Assembly: GCA_018332375.1 (NCBI GenBank)
Contig: BOPV01000001.1
Location: 2,108,001 to 2,172,000, forward strand
Direction: 5' to 3'
Source of the DNA: Roseiterribacter gracilis
GTDB taxonomy: Bacteria; Pseudomonadota; Alphaproteobacteria; BOG-932; Roseiterribacteraceae
DNA: 64,000 bases
Shown here in pieces: positions 26,748 to 35,414 of the stretch. Under the pieces are notes generated by a model that saw only the letters and a program-made list of their open reading frames with translations, did not search any database and had not been told where the DNA came from. The position numbers and the translations under genes were made by a program. Position 1 is the stretch's first letter. Every line of letters begins with the position of its first letter.

Positions 26748-27826
26748 GCGTGCTGGTGTTGCTGCTGGCGCTGCTGCCGCTGGCGATGATCGCGTCGAAT
26801 CTCCGGTCGCTGCACCGGCCCAGGCCCGACGGCATCCGCCGCAAGGTTTCGGTGCTGCTGCCGGCGCGGGATGAAGCGACCAATATCGCAGCCGCGCTGC
26901 ACGCAATTCGCGCCGCGCAAGATGTCGAGCTTGAGATCATCGTTTGCGACGACCAGTCGAGCGACGCGACGGCGGAAATCGTGCGCACCATCGCGGCAGA
27001 CGATCCGCGCGTACGGTTGATTCGGGCGCCGCCCTTGTTGCCAGGCTGGAAGGGCAAGGCGAATGCGTGTTGGGCGCTGGGCCGGGCCGCCACGCACGAC
27101 ATTCTGTTGTTCGTCGACGCCGACGTTCGCCTGTCGCCGGATGCACCCGCATCGCTGGCCGCGTCGCTCGACGCGTGCGGCGTCGATCTGGTCAGCGGCG
27201 TGCCGCGGCAAATCACGCCGGGTTTGGCCGAAGCGCTGATCGTGCCGCTGATCGACCTGCTGCTGTTCGGCTATCTGCCGATGAACCGCATGCGCGCGGG
27301 AACCGATCCACGGTTTGGCGCTGCCATCGGCCAGCTCATTGCGGTACGCGCAGCAGCATATCGCGCCGTCGGCGGCCATGGTGCCGTTGCAACCAACATG
27401 CACGATGGCGTCGCGTTGGCGCGTTTGTTGCGGCGCGCAGGTTCGCGGACCGATTTGGTCAACGCGTCGGTGCTTGCAACCTGCCGCATGTACGCAACAG
27501 CGTCCGAGGTCTGGCGCGGCTTCACCAAGAACGCCACCGAAGGCCTGGCGACGCCGATCGGCATCTGGGTCTGGAGCGTTTTGCTGCTCGGCGGGCATGT
27601 GCTGCCGCTCGTGCTGTGTGCGATCGAGCCCGGTTGGATCGCGGGCAGCGCGCTTGCTGCGTCCTACGCGGGACGCGCAGTACTGGCGCGACGCTTCCAG
27701 TCGGACTGGCGCGGCGCGCTTGCACATCCGCTTGGCGTATTGCTGCTGGTCGCCATCCAATGGCATGCGCGGATCGACGCCTGGCGCGGCAAATCTCCGG
27801 CCTGGCGCGGCCGCGTCTACGGCTGA
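26744..27826 (+). CDS. GT2 glycosyltransferase, CrtQ-like
   Basis: A 360-residue GT-A protein with an N-terminal membrane helix (LVLLLALLPLAMIASNL) and C-terminal helices (WVWSVLLLGGHVLPLVL). Catalytic parts: VLLPARDEATNI, VCDDQSSDAT, WKGKANACWALG, FVDADVRLS (DxD-like). The GKxxAC pattern and the late RMY...W-x-G-x-TKN-x-TEG segment resemble the diaponeurosporenoate glucosyltransferase CrtQ. ATGA overlap with the acyltransferase. Predicted to glucosylate a carotenoid acid at the membrane. Confidence 0.8.
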   Translation: MSVLVLLLALLPLAMIASNLRSLHRPRPDGIRRKVSVLLPARDEATNIAAALHAIRAAQDVELEIIVCDDQSSDATAEIVRTIAADDPRVRLIRAPPLLPGWKGKANACWALGRAATHDILLFVDADVRLSPDAPASLAASLDACGVDLVSGVPRQITPGLAEALIVPLIDLLLFGYLPMNRMRAGTDPRFGAAIGQLIAVRAAAYRAVGGHGAVATNMHDGVALARLLRRAGSRTDLVNASVLATCRMYATASEVWRGFTKNATEGLATPIGIWVWSVLLLGGHVLPLVLCAIEPGWIAGSALAASYAGRAVLARRFQSDWRGALAHPLGVLLLVAIQWHARIDAWRGKSPAWRGRVYG

Positions 27827-27843
27827 CGGCAACCAACGTCAGA

Positions 27844-28401
27844 TCACTTGCCGCTCTTCTTCCAGCGGAAACAGTCATGCGCGTGGTCGTCGACGATGCC
27901 GGTCGCCTGCATCCAAGCATAGACGATCACCGGCCCGACGAATTTGAAGCCGCGCTTTTTGAGCGCCTTGGAGATCTCGACCGACAGCGGCGTTTGCGCC
28001 AGCACATGGCCGGTGCCGCGGATCACCTTGCCGCCGGCCATGCCCCAGATGAACTTGCTGAAATCCTCGCCGGCTTTTTCCATCGCCAGATAGGCGCGCG
28101 CATTGCCGATGGTCGCGACGATTTTGGCGCGGGCGCGCACGATGCCTTCATCTTGCATCAGCCGCTCGACGTCTTTGTCGGTGAAGCGCGCGACGACTTT
28201 GGGGTCGAAGCCTTTGAACGCTTTCCGGAACGCATCACGCTTGTAGAGGATGGTGCGCCACGACAGGCCGGCCTGGAATCCGTCGAGCTGGAGCTTTTCC
28301 CACAAGGCACGACTGTCGCGCTCGGGAACGCCCCATTCCTCGTCGTGATACTTGACCATCAACGCGTCGTTTTGCGCCCAGGCGCAGCGTGTCTTGCTCA
28401 T
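27844..28401 (-). CDS. tag: DNA-3-methyladenine glycosylase I (Tag)
   Basis: A 185-residue protein with the full Tag pattern: RCAWAQNDALMVKYHDEEWGVP at the start (zinc Cys and His; EEWG is the hallmark), FQAGLSWRTIL, and the C-terminal GFKFVGPVIVYAWMQATGIVDDHAHDCFR with the other zinc ligands. It removes N3-methyladenine from DNA. Convergent with the carotenoid operon, 17 bases away. One of several alkylation-repair genes in the window. Confidence 0.95.
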   Translation of the reverse strand: MSKTRCAWAQNDALMVKYHDEEWGVPERDSRALWEKLQLDGFQAGLSWRTILYKRDAFRKAFKGFDPKVVARFTDKDVERLMQDEGIVRARAKIVATIGNARAYLAMEKAGEDFSKFIWGMAGGKVIRGTGHVLAQTPLSVEISKALKKRGFKFVGPVIVYAWMQATGIVDDHAHDCFRWKKSGK

Positions 28402-28411
28402 GGACGGCTAT

Positions 28412-30055
28412 TTAGCCAATGGCGACGTCGCCGACCATCCAGGTGCCGATCACCTTCGCCTTGTTTTCCGGCGCGTCGGCAAAGTTGAGCAGCAAGGTCG
28501 TGCGGTTGACGACGCCGGTATTCAACGCGTTGAGCTGGAAGTCGAATCCCGCAGGATCGGGAATGCGGCCCAGCACGTTGGTGTAGAGCGCGGTGACGTA
28601 GGCGGTGTTGCTGACATTGGCGCCGTACTTGGCGACGAATTCCGCCGAGCTGATGAAATTGGCGGCCAGCTGCTGCAGGCTCAACCCGCCGCCAAGACCG
28701 TTCTGGATCTGAAACAACAGACCGTCCACGTCGGGCGCGCGCGCGAACGCCGCCGAATAGAGTCGCGCCACCGTGGCTTCATCGCCGGTGAGGCGGAACA
28801 TCGTCTGATCGGAGAATTGCAGGACTTTGATGTTGGTCAGCGTGTCTTTGCCGTCGGCGCCTTTGGTGCCGCCATCGACCACGATCGTGCCGTTGGCCTG
28901 CGCGCCGACCGTGTAGTTGGTGCGCGAGTCGCTGTAGATGGCGCGGTTGGTGCCGGTGCCGCCGTCGATCGTATCGTTGCCCGCGCCGCCGACGATGAAG
29001 TCGTCGCCGCCGCCGCCATTGATCGTGTCGTTGCCGCCGAGGCCGGACAGAAACTCGTCCCACACGCTGCCGTTGATCGTATCGGCCGCAGCGGTGCCGA
29101 TATTGCGCGCGTCGCTAAGATTGACGATCGGCATGCCCGCCGGCGCGAAAACGCGCAGACCGAGATCTTCCATGATCGCGAGATCGAGCGCACTGAGATC
29201 ATAGCGCTCGCCGAAGAAGGCGGCGGTGCCGTTCATATTGTCATAGAGCAACCCGTCGACGCCGGTCGTCCCCGCCATCGCCGTCGCCTGCGCGAACGGC
29301 GTCAGGCCGAGATGGAAGCTGTTCTGCGAGTCGGAATTGGTCGTCACTGGCACCGCGCCGCCCCAGGCCGCGACCGCCGAAGGGCCGGTGAACGTCAAAG
29401 CGCCGTTGTTGTTGGCGAGATATGCATCCCACACGGTCGCGGTCGTACCCAGGGTGAAGGGCGACGTCGTCGGCGTGTAGCCGGTGATGCCGAACGAATG
29501 CAGGATCTCGTGCATGAACAGCGTGACGCCGTCATTGCGGTTGGTCGGCACCGCTTCGTCGCGCAAGGTCGGCGTCGGATCGAGCCAGATCGTCTTGCGG
29601 ATATAGTCGTTGTTGGCGACGAAGATGATGACGTCGGGCGCACCCGGCGTCACATCTTCCCCGGTGCGAAGCTCGTGCGCCGCACTGGTCTCGGTGATCT
29701 GGCGCGTGCCGTCCTTGGTCAGATTGACGATCGAACCGACGCCGCCGCCGAACCGCCCGGTCGGCGTATTGTCGACGCGGATTTCGACTTCGAGCGAGCC
29801 CTTGCCGCCGATCACCTTGGCAAGCTGCGCCAGCGCCGCCTGCATGTTGGCGATCATCAGCGGCGCCAGATCCGACAAAGCGCCGGTCGGATCGTTCATC
29901 GTGACCGTGTAGGCGAAGCCCGCTTTGGTGATGTCGCTCGCCGGGGTCGGCGCCCAGGCGGGGCGGGCGGCGGCGAGAAGTGCGTGACCGGACAAACCCG
30001 CCAGCGCAACAGTTCCGTTCGCCGCATCGGGCGTCACCAAGTCGATCAGCTGCAT
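28412..30055 (-). CDS. secreted HExxH metalloprotease-like protein with RTX repeats and DUF4214
   Basis: A 547-residue protein without Sec signal; the Gly/Asp-rich repeats suggest type I secretion. Residues about 30-330 hold a protease-like region with HEILHSFG (HExxH zinc motif). Near 335-385 are RTX nonapeptide repeats (GGNDTINGGGGDDFIVGGAGND). From about 420 two DUF4214 modules follow (LYSAAFARAPDVDG, LYTNVLGRIPDPAGF), common at the ends of secreted or surface proteins. The ATG at 30055 follows GAGGAAT. No type I secretion genes lie nearby. Confidence 0.85.
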   Translation of the reverse strand: MQLIDLVTPDAANGTVALAGLSGHALLAAARPAWAPTPASDITKAGFAYTVTMNDPTGALSDLAPLMIANMQAALAQLAKVIGGKGSLEVEIRVDNTPTGRFGGGVGSIVNLTKDGTRQITETSAAHELRTGEDVTPGAPDVIIFVANNDYIRKTIWLDPTPTLRDEAVPTNRNDGVTLFMHEILHSFGITGYTPTTSPFTLGTTATVWDAYLANNNGALTFTGPSAVAAWGGAVPVTTNSDSQNSFHLGLTPFAQATAMAGTTGVDGLLYDNMNGTAAFFGERYDLSALDLAIMEDLGLRVFAPAGMPIVNLSDARNIGTAAADTINGSVWDEFLSGLGGNDTINGGGGDDFIVGGAGNDTIDGGTGTNRAIYSDSRTNYTVGAQANGTIVVDGGTKGADGKDTLTNIKVLQFSDQTMFRLTGDEATVARLYSAAFARAPDVDGLLFQIQNGLGGGLSLQQLAANFISSAEFVAKYGANVSNTAYVTALYTNVLGRIPDPAGFDFQLNALNTGVVNRTTLLLNFADAPENKAKVIGTWMVGDVAIG

Positions 30056-30258
30056 TCTGCATTCCTCGCGTGTGCGGGCTTTTCCCGGCACAGAGCGCGT
30101 ACAACAGACACAGCGCGCGCACCAAGCGCTATTTCGAAAACGTCGCGCTAGGTTCGCATTTTGGCCGGAACAGATTCCTTCCGCAGCCTGGGCGCAGTCT
30201 GGTGCAAGGCGGAAAATCGCAGCATGGTAAGAAACCGAACCAGAGGCAGCGGCGAACC

Positions 30259-30669
30259 ATGAGCGTGAAGCCAGGATCGAACGACGGCGACGACAAGGAC
30301 GGTACCGGACGCGAATTGACGGTCGTGCCGCAGCCGGCCGATCGCCCCGAAATCGCGGCGGCAGCGCACGCCTATGAAGCGGCCGAACACATCGCCGATC
30401 CGCCCGCGCCGCACCGGGTTGATTTCAGCATCGACGATCCGACGCAGCGCCGCCGCCGCATGCTGCCCTTCATGCGACGCACGACGGGCGCCGACGCCTA
30501 CGAACAGGGCGAGCAGTTGCACCGCCTCGCCAATCCGACGCGCACCGCCTTCTCGGTCGGGTTTGGCGCAGCGGCCGGCGCGGCCGCATTTCGTTTGCTT
30601 ATGTTCGTGATCGGCGCCGCGATTTTGATCGGGCTGGCCGCAGCGGCGCTGTCCTATATCGAGCCGTAG
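30259..30669 (+). CDS. hypothetical protein with C-terminal membrane helix
   Basis: A 136-residue protein: charged N-terminal 85 residues (DPTQRRRRMLPFMRR), then a Gly/Ala-rich stretch and one long hydrophobic helix or helical hairpin (AAFRLLMFVIGAAILIGLAAAALSYIEP). No family recognised. The stop codon forms part of the terminator-like hairpin that follows, which supports the reading frame end. Confidence 0.6.
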   Translation: MSVKPGSNDGDDKDGTGRELTVVPQPADRPEIAAAAHAYEAAEHIADPPAPHRVDFSIDDPTQRRRRMLPFMRRTTGADAYEQGEQLHRLANPTRTAFSVGFGAAAGAAAFRLLMFVIGAAILIGLAAAALSYIEP

Positions 30670-30695
30670 AAGCGGCGCGCTTGGCGCCGCTTCTA
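30667..30695. terminator. 12-bp perfect hairpin between convergent genes
   Basis: TAGAAGCGGCGC (30667-30678) pairs perfectly with 30684-30695 around a 5-base loop (GCTTG). The left arm begins with the TAG stop of the upstream gene and the structure ends 8 bases before the osmC stop. No T-tract, so a shared two-way terminator is likely but unproven. Confidence 0.5.
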
Positions 30696-30703
30696 CCTGT
30701 TGC

Positions 30704-31129
30704 TCAGACCAGCTTGGCGTCGAGCGTGATTTTCGCTTTCAGCAGTTTCGAGACCGGGCAGCCTTTCTCGGCTTTGCCCGCCAGCTCTTCGAACTTGGCT
30801 TGATCGATTCCCGGAATCTTCGCTTCCAGGGTCAGATGCGCTTCGGTGATGGTGAAGCCGTCATCGAGTTTCTCGAGCGTGATTTCCGAGCGCGTGTTCA
30901 TCTGCTCGGCGGTGAAGCCCGCTTCGCCCAGGATCAGCGACAGCGCCATGGTGAAGCAGCCCGCATGCGCGGCGCCGATCAATTCTTCCGGATTGGTGCC
31001 GGGCTTGCCTTCGAAACGGCTGGCGAAACCGTACGGATAGTCGCTCAGCGCGCCGCTTTTGGTGGTGATTGCGCCGATGCCGTCTTTGATGCCGCCTTTC
31101 CAGCGGGCACTACCGTGCGTCTTGCTCAT
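30704..31129 (-). CDS. osmC: OsmC family organic hydroperoxide peroxidase
   Basis: A 141-residue OsmC. Redox Cys residues are in AAHAGCFTMALS and EKGCPVSKLL, and the opener ARWKGGIKDGIGAITTKSG is typical. It reduces organic peroxides in the cytoplasm. AGGAG precedes the ATG. It lies 23 bases after wrbA on the same strand, so the pair forms an oxidative-stress operon. Confidence 0.93.
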   Translation of the reverse strand: MSKTHGSARWKGGIKDGIGAITTKSGALSDYPYGFASRFEGKPGTNPEELIGAAHAGCFTMALSLILGEAGFTAEQMNTRSEITLEKLDDGFTITEAHLTLEAKIPGIDQAKFEELAGKAEKGCPVSKLLKAKITLDAKLV

Positions 31130-31152
31130 CTTCGATCTCCTCGCGTTTCATG

Positions 31153-31764
31153 TCAGTGATGGTGATGCGCCATCTTGGCGGCGGTATAGGCCGCCCATTT
31201 TCCTTGGTAGTGCGCACCGTCAAGTTCGTTCTGCGTCGGCTGGCGCGATCCGTCGGCCGCCGCGATCGTCGTCGCGCCGTAGGGCGAACCGCCCGTGACT
31301 TCGTCGAGTTTCATCTGGCCCTGAAACGCATAGGGCAGACCGACAATCACCATGCCTTGATGCAGCATCATCGTAATCGCGGCCATCAAGGTGGTTTCCT
31401 GCCCGCCATGCTGGGTCGCGGTCGACGTGAATGCAGCGCCAACTTTTCCGACCAGCGCGCCTTTGGCCCACAGACCGCCAGTCTGGTCCCAAAACGCCGC
31501 CATTTGCGATGCCATACGGCCATAGCGTGTGCCGACGCCGATGATGATCGCGTCATAGTCGGCAAGTTCATCGACCGTCGCGATCGGCGCTTTTTGATCG
31601 AGCTTGTAGCCCGACTTTTTTGCAACGTCGTCGGGCACGGTTTCCGGCACGCGTTTGATCACGACCTGCGTACCCGGTATTTCGCGCGCACCGTCGGCGA
31701 CCGCTTCGGCCATCTTCTCGATATGGCCGTAGGTTGAATGATAGAGAACGAGAATCTTCGTCAT
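31153..31764 (-). CDS. wrbA: NAD(P)H:quinone oxidoreductase WrbA
   Basis: A 203-residue flavodoxin-like protein: [15 protein letters not shown] at the N-terminus (phosphate loop for FMN), [24 protein letters not shown] and [11 protein letters not shown]. It carries out two-electron quinone reduction and limits redox cycling. A near-perfect AGGAGGT lies before the ATG at 31764. The protein ends in a native HHHH. Upstream partner of osmC. Confidence 0.95.
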   Translation of the reverse strand: MTKILVLYHSTYGHIEKMAEAVADGAREIPGTQVVIKRVPETVPDDVAKKSGYKLDQKAPIATVDELADYDAIIIGVGTRYGRMASQMAAFWDQTGGLWAKGALVGKVGAAFTSTATQHGGQETTLMAAITMMLHQGMVIVGLPYAFQGQMKLDEVTGGSPYGATTIAAADGSRQPTQNELDGAHYQGKWAAYTAAKMAHHHH

Positions 31765-31849
31765 GCGCGCACCTCCTGCTTGTCGGGTTGCTACAAAGAA
31801 CGCCGGTACCGCACGCGTCTTGTCGATTCCAATCTCTTTTGCTGGCCGC

Positions 31850-32962
31850 TCAGCGCGCGCCGCCGACCGTCTTGCCGAACAGCTGCTTCTGATCGCTGGG
31901 TTGCGAGCGCCAATATTGCGGCGGCGCATCGACTTCACCACCAAGCGTGGCAGCGGCGTGCCACGGCCAGCGCGGGTCGTAGAGCATGCCGCGCGCCAGT
32001 GCGACGAAATCGGCCTTGCCGCTGGCGATGATGTCTTCGGCTTGCTGCGCGTCAGTGATCAAGCCGACCGCCATCGTCGGCAGGCCGGTCGCCTTCTTCA
32101 CCGCATCGGCCAGCGGCACCTGATAGCCGGGACCGACCGGAATTTTCTGCAACGGCGACACGCCGCCCGATGACGTGTCGATCCAATCGACATTGCGCTT
32201 CTTGAGTTCGAGCGCGAAGGCGATCGCCTGCTCGACGTCGAAGCCGCCTTCGACCCAATCGGTCGCCGAAATACGAATGCCAACCGGCTTGTCGGCCGGC
32301 ACCACCGCGCGCACCGCGTCGAACACTTCGAGCGGAAAGCGCATGCGGTTTTCCAACGAGCCGCCATATTGATCGGTGCGCTGGTTGGCGAGCGGTGACA
32401 GGAACTGGTGCAGCAGATAGCCGTGCGCGCCGTGCAGTTCGAACGCATCGAAGCCAAGGCGCACCGCACGTTTTGCGGTCGCGACGAAGGCGTCGCGCAC
32501 GCGCGCAAGCCCGGCCGCATCCAATGCAGCGGGCGCTTCTTCCCCGTCCTTGTGCGGAGCCGCCGACGGGGCCGACGTCACCCAGCCGCCTTGCGCGACG
32601 GGAATCTGCTGCCCGCCTTCCCACGGCACGTAGCTCGATGCTTTGCGTCCGGCATGGGCGAGCTGGATTGCGACTTTGCTTTTCGAATAGCGGCGGATTG
32701 CGGCCAGCACCGGCACCAGCGCCGCTTCGGTTGCGTCGTCATAGAGTCCGAGATCAGCCGGCGTGATCCGCCCGTCAGCTTCGACCGCGGTTGCTTCGAC
32801 GAACAACAGACCAGCCCCCGATAGCGCCAGATGCCCGAGATGCAGCATGTGCCAGTCGGTCGCCCGCCCGTCTTCTGCGGAATATTGGCACATCGGCGAA
32901 ACGACGATGCGGTTGGGCAAGGCGACGCCACGCAGATCGATGGGCGAAAACAAAGCGCTCAT
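31850..32962 (-). CDS. old yellow enzyme family NADH:flavin oxidoreductase (YqjM-like)
   Basis: A 370-residue FMN TIM barrel of the YqjM/OYE class: [24 protein letters not shown] (with the class-typical Cys), [43 protein letters not shown] and [17 protein letters not shown]. It reduces activated alkenes such as enones and quinone-like electrophiles. GAGGGA precedes the ATG. The open frame further upstream to 33187 is spurious. Confidence 0.93.
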   Translation of the reverse strand: MSALFSPIDLRGVALPNRIVVSPMCQYSAEDGRATDWHMLHLGHLALSGAGLLFVEATAVEADGRITPADLGLYDDATEAALVPVLAAIRRYSKSKVAIQLAHAGRKASSYVPWEGGQQIPVAQGGWVTSAPSAAPHKDGEEAPAALDAAGLARVRDAFVATAKRAVRLGFDAFELHGAHGYLLHQFLSPLANQRTDQYGGSLENRMRFPLEVFDAVRAVVPADKPVGIRISATDWVEGGFDVEQAIAFALELKKRNVDWIDTSSGGVSPLQKIPVGPGYQVPLADAVKKATGLPTMAVGLITDAQQAEDIIASGKADFVALARGMLYDPRWPWHAAATLGGEVDAPPQYWRSQPSDQKQLFGKTVGGAR

Positions 32963-33117
32963 GGTCCCTCGGGAAAACGGATGAAGACGTGCCGGCTCGA
33001 CGTAGAGGCTTGTGTGCCGCCGGCAAGGCGAACGGGCCGAGACATAGCAGGGTCGCGCGCCCGGATGGGGCGAGATGTGCGGTCTGCAGTCCATGCATCG
33101 GCCTATAGACTGCACCG

Positions 33118-33609
33118 ATGCATGATTCGCTCCGCCTGCTCCCGGCAGAAGACGCACATTTCGATTGGATGATCGAAGAGGCTTCACCCCGCTACGGCTT
33201 GTCGCTGCCGCCGGGCGGCATCCACCCGGCCGACGTCCTGACCCTGCTGCGCAACGTCACGGCAAGCGTTCGGACCGCGCAACGTCCCGGCATGTACCTG
33301 ATCGTCGACGCCGACGAAGTCGTCGGCCTCTGCGGCTTTCTGCGTCCGCCAACCGACGCGGGCGAAGTCGAGATCGGCTATGGCATCGCGGGCGCGCGGC
33401 AAGGTCGCGGCTTCGCAACCAGCGCAGTTCGCCTGCTACTCGACGAAGCTGCGCTTGATGCGGGCGTGCAAATCATCGTCGCGGGTACAGCGGTGAACAA
33501 TCCGGCGTCACAACGCGTGCTCGAAAAGAACGGGTTCGACCGTTGCGGCGAAGGCCATGACGAAGACGACGGCCCGACCTATCGCTGGATGCGCGCGGCG
33601 CGGCGTTAG
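33118..33609 (+). CDS. GNAT family N-acetyltransferase (RimJ/RimL-like)
   Basis: A 163-residue GNAT protein. The acetyl-CoA loop is in ARQGRGFATSAVRLL, preceded by the strand GEVEIGYGI, and the C-terminal motif NNPASQRVLEKNGF is typical of RimJ/RimL-type enzymes. The acceptor is unknown. It overlaps the convergent serine hydrolase by 4 bases. Confidence 0.85.
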   Translation: MHDSLRLLPAEDAHFDWMIEEASPRYGLSLPPGGIHPADVLTLLRNVTASVRTAQRPGMYLIVDADEVVGLCGFLRPPTDAGEVEIGYGIAGARQGRGFATSAVRLLLDEAALDAGVQIIVAGTAVNNPASQRVLEKNGFDRCGEGHDEDDGPTYRWMRAARR

Positions 33610-34679
33610 CGCGCCAACATCCCCGCCAGATCATTCACCTGCCGCGTCATGGTTTTCATCACCTCGCCATCGACCCGGGTCATGGCGATGAAAATGCCCA
33701 GATCGGCATCGGGCACCAGCACGATGTAGCTCATGAATCCGCCGCCGCCGCCGGTCTTTTGAATCAGCGCAGGATGATTTTCGTCGGCGGCTTGATGCAG
33801 CCAAGCGAGACCGATGCCGTCGATGGGGCCGGCAACGTCGAGTCCTTCTACGCTGGTCAGATCATTGCGCCGAACCTGCACCGCGTGCGCACGGCGATCG
33901 GCCGCAAGCTGGCTCTGCATCCAAAGGCCGATATCGTTGGCGGTCGAATAAAGACCGCCAGCACCAATACCGGGAAGCTGGTCGTTGCACGGCAGCGACG
34001 TGGCCGCACCACCCGCATCCATCAACCGCGCACATTGCGCCTCAGTCGGGGTGGCGGTCGTGTCGATCATGCGCAGCGGACCGGTCACGCGTTGCGCCAG
34101 AAGTTGCGCGTAGGGCGTGCCAAGCTTGTTGCCAATCGCATCGGCAAGCAGATCGAACGCGACGTTGGAATAGCGCGCGCTGCGTCCCGGCACCGGCAAG
34201 TTGGTCTGGCGCTCGAGCCAAAGCCAGCGCGCTTTCTCTGGTGACGGGTCGAGACCCTTGAGATCGGCCGAACGCGGCAGGCCGCTCGTATGCGTCGCGA
34301 GCTGGCCCAACGTGATCGCGGTTGGCACCTGTCGCCCCGCCGGCGCGTAGCGCTGCAACGGCTCGTCGAGATCGAGGCGCCCGTCCGACACGAACGTGCC
34401 AAGCAGATCGGCGACGAAAAGTTTCGAGGTTGAATTGATGCGCAGCAGCGACAGGCCGTCGGGCTTGCGTCCGCTGCCCGGCCGCGTCTCGCCATAGCCG
34501 CGCACTGTGCCGACGTGGTTGTGCACGATGGTGACGACCATGCCGCGCGCACCGCTATCGGTGAAAATCCGCTGCAGCTCGTTCTCCAGCTCGCTGCGCG
34601 GCAGGCGCTGCGCGGCCGCGTCGGACAGAACGAGCAGCGTCAGTAAGGCAGCGGTGCAGAATCGGGCAAGCAACATCAT
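33606..34679 (-). CDS. serine hydrolase of the class C beta-lactamase/PBP fold
   Basis: About 357 residues with a Sec signal peptide (LLARFCTAALLTLLVLSDAAA). The SxxK catalytic motif is STSK in INSTSKLF, the YxN motif is YSN in ARYSNVAFDLLADAIG, and the third motif is KTGGGGGF. Conserved LATHTSGLPR fits the esterase/EstB and D-peptidase branch. Two ATGs stand in tandem (34679, 34676) with AAGGA upstream. Periplasmic; cannot tell lactamase from esterase or peptidase. Confidence 0.87.
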   Translation of the reverse strand: MMLLARFCTAALLTLLVLSDAAAQRLPRSELENELQRIFTDSGARGMVVTIVHNHVGTVRGYGETRPGSGRKPDGLSLLRINSTSKLFVADLLGTFVSDGRLDLDEPLQRYAPAGRQVPTAITLGQLATHTSGLPRSADLKGLDPSPEKARWLWLERQTNLPVPGRSARYSNVAFDLLADAIGNKLGTPYAQLLAQRVTGPLRMIDTTATPTEAQCARLMDAGGAATSLPCNDQLPGIGAGGLYSTANDIGLWMQSQLAADRRAHAVQVRRNDLTSVEGLDVAGPIDGIGLAWLHQAADENHPALIQKTGGGGGFMSYIVLVPDADLGIFIAMTRVDGEVMKTMTRQVNDLAGMLAR

Positions 34680-34772
34680 CAAGTCCTTGGGTTCCGGCGA
34701 CCCTGTCACGGGCGGGTCGGGTTTACCCTGTTCTTCGGCGCAACCAACTTCATAGCGCGGCGTTGGCGCAAT

Positions 34773-35342
34773 ATGACCAGCCCCTCCGACGCGATCGTCC
34801 TGTTGCTGCTCTATGTCATGCTGCCGCTGTGGGTGGCGGTCGGCTTTGCCGATTATTTGTGCCACCGCGCAAGCAGCATCGAGACGACGGCCGGTCCGAA
34901 AGAATCCTGGTTGCATCTGGCCGGCTTGACCGAGCTGGGGATCCCGCTGCTGCTGGCGATGTTTTTCGAGATCAACGCGCTGGTGCTGGCGGTGATGATC
35001 GCGGGGTTGATCGCGCACGAGGTGACGATCATCTGGGACGTCGCCTATGCCTATGGCCGCCGCGTCATCACGCCGACCGAACAACATGTCCATACCGGGC
35101 TGGAGGTCCTGCCCTTCACCGCGTTTCTGCTGATCCTGCCGCTCCACTGGGATCAGTTCTGCGCCATGTTCGGATTTGGCCCGGCGCAGGCGCAATGGGC
35201 GCTGGTTGCGCGTCCTGAAAAACTGCCGCTGACCTACGTGATGATCGCGCTCGGCTCGGCGCTGCTGTTCGACATTCTGCCGTTCGTCGAAGAATTGGTG
35301 CGCGGCCTGCGCGTCCGACACAGCGCGGTTCGCCAGCGGTAG
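34773..35342 (+). CDS. conserved integral membrane protein with His/Glu-rich helices
   Basis: A 189-residue protein with about five hydrophobic helices (IVLLLLYVMLPLWVAVGF, LAGLTELGIPLLLAMFFEI, VLAVMIAGLIAHEVTIIWDVAY, LEVLPFTAFLLILPLHW, YVMIALGSALLFDILPFVEEL). Polar residues His, Glu and Asp are spaced inside the helices (LCHRASSIE, AHEVTIIWD, EQHVHTGLE), which could bind metal. I do not recognise the family. Confidence 0.65.
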   Translation: MTSPSDAIVLLLLYVMLPLWVAVGFADYLCHRASSIETTAGPKESWLHLAGLTELGIPLLLAMFFEINALVLAVMIAGLIAHEVTIIWDVAYAYGRRVITPTEQHVHTGLEVLPFTAFLLILPLHWDQFCAMFGFGPAQAQWALVARPEKLPLTYVMIALGSALLFDILPFVEELVRGLRVRHSAVRQR

Positions 35343-35414
35343 TCTCCGCACTTCGCGCTTTGACATCGCGCCAGAATTTCGCCTCTATATCGCAAGTCGG
35401 TAATGAGGCGTGAA

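Noticed and set aside
28352..30151. 599-codon plus-strand frame antisense to the RTX/DUF4214 protein
   Set aside because: Shadow frame; the RTX, HExxH and DUF4214 motifs on the minus strand and its Shine-Dalgarno decide the coding strand.
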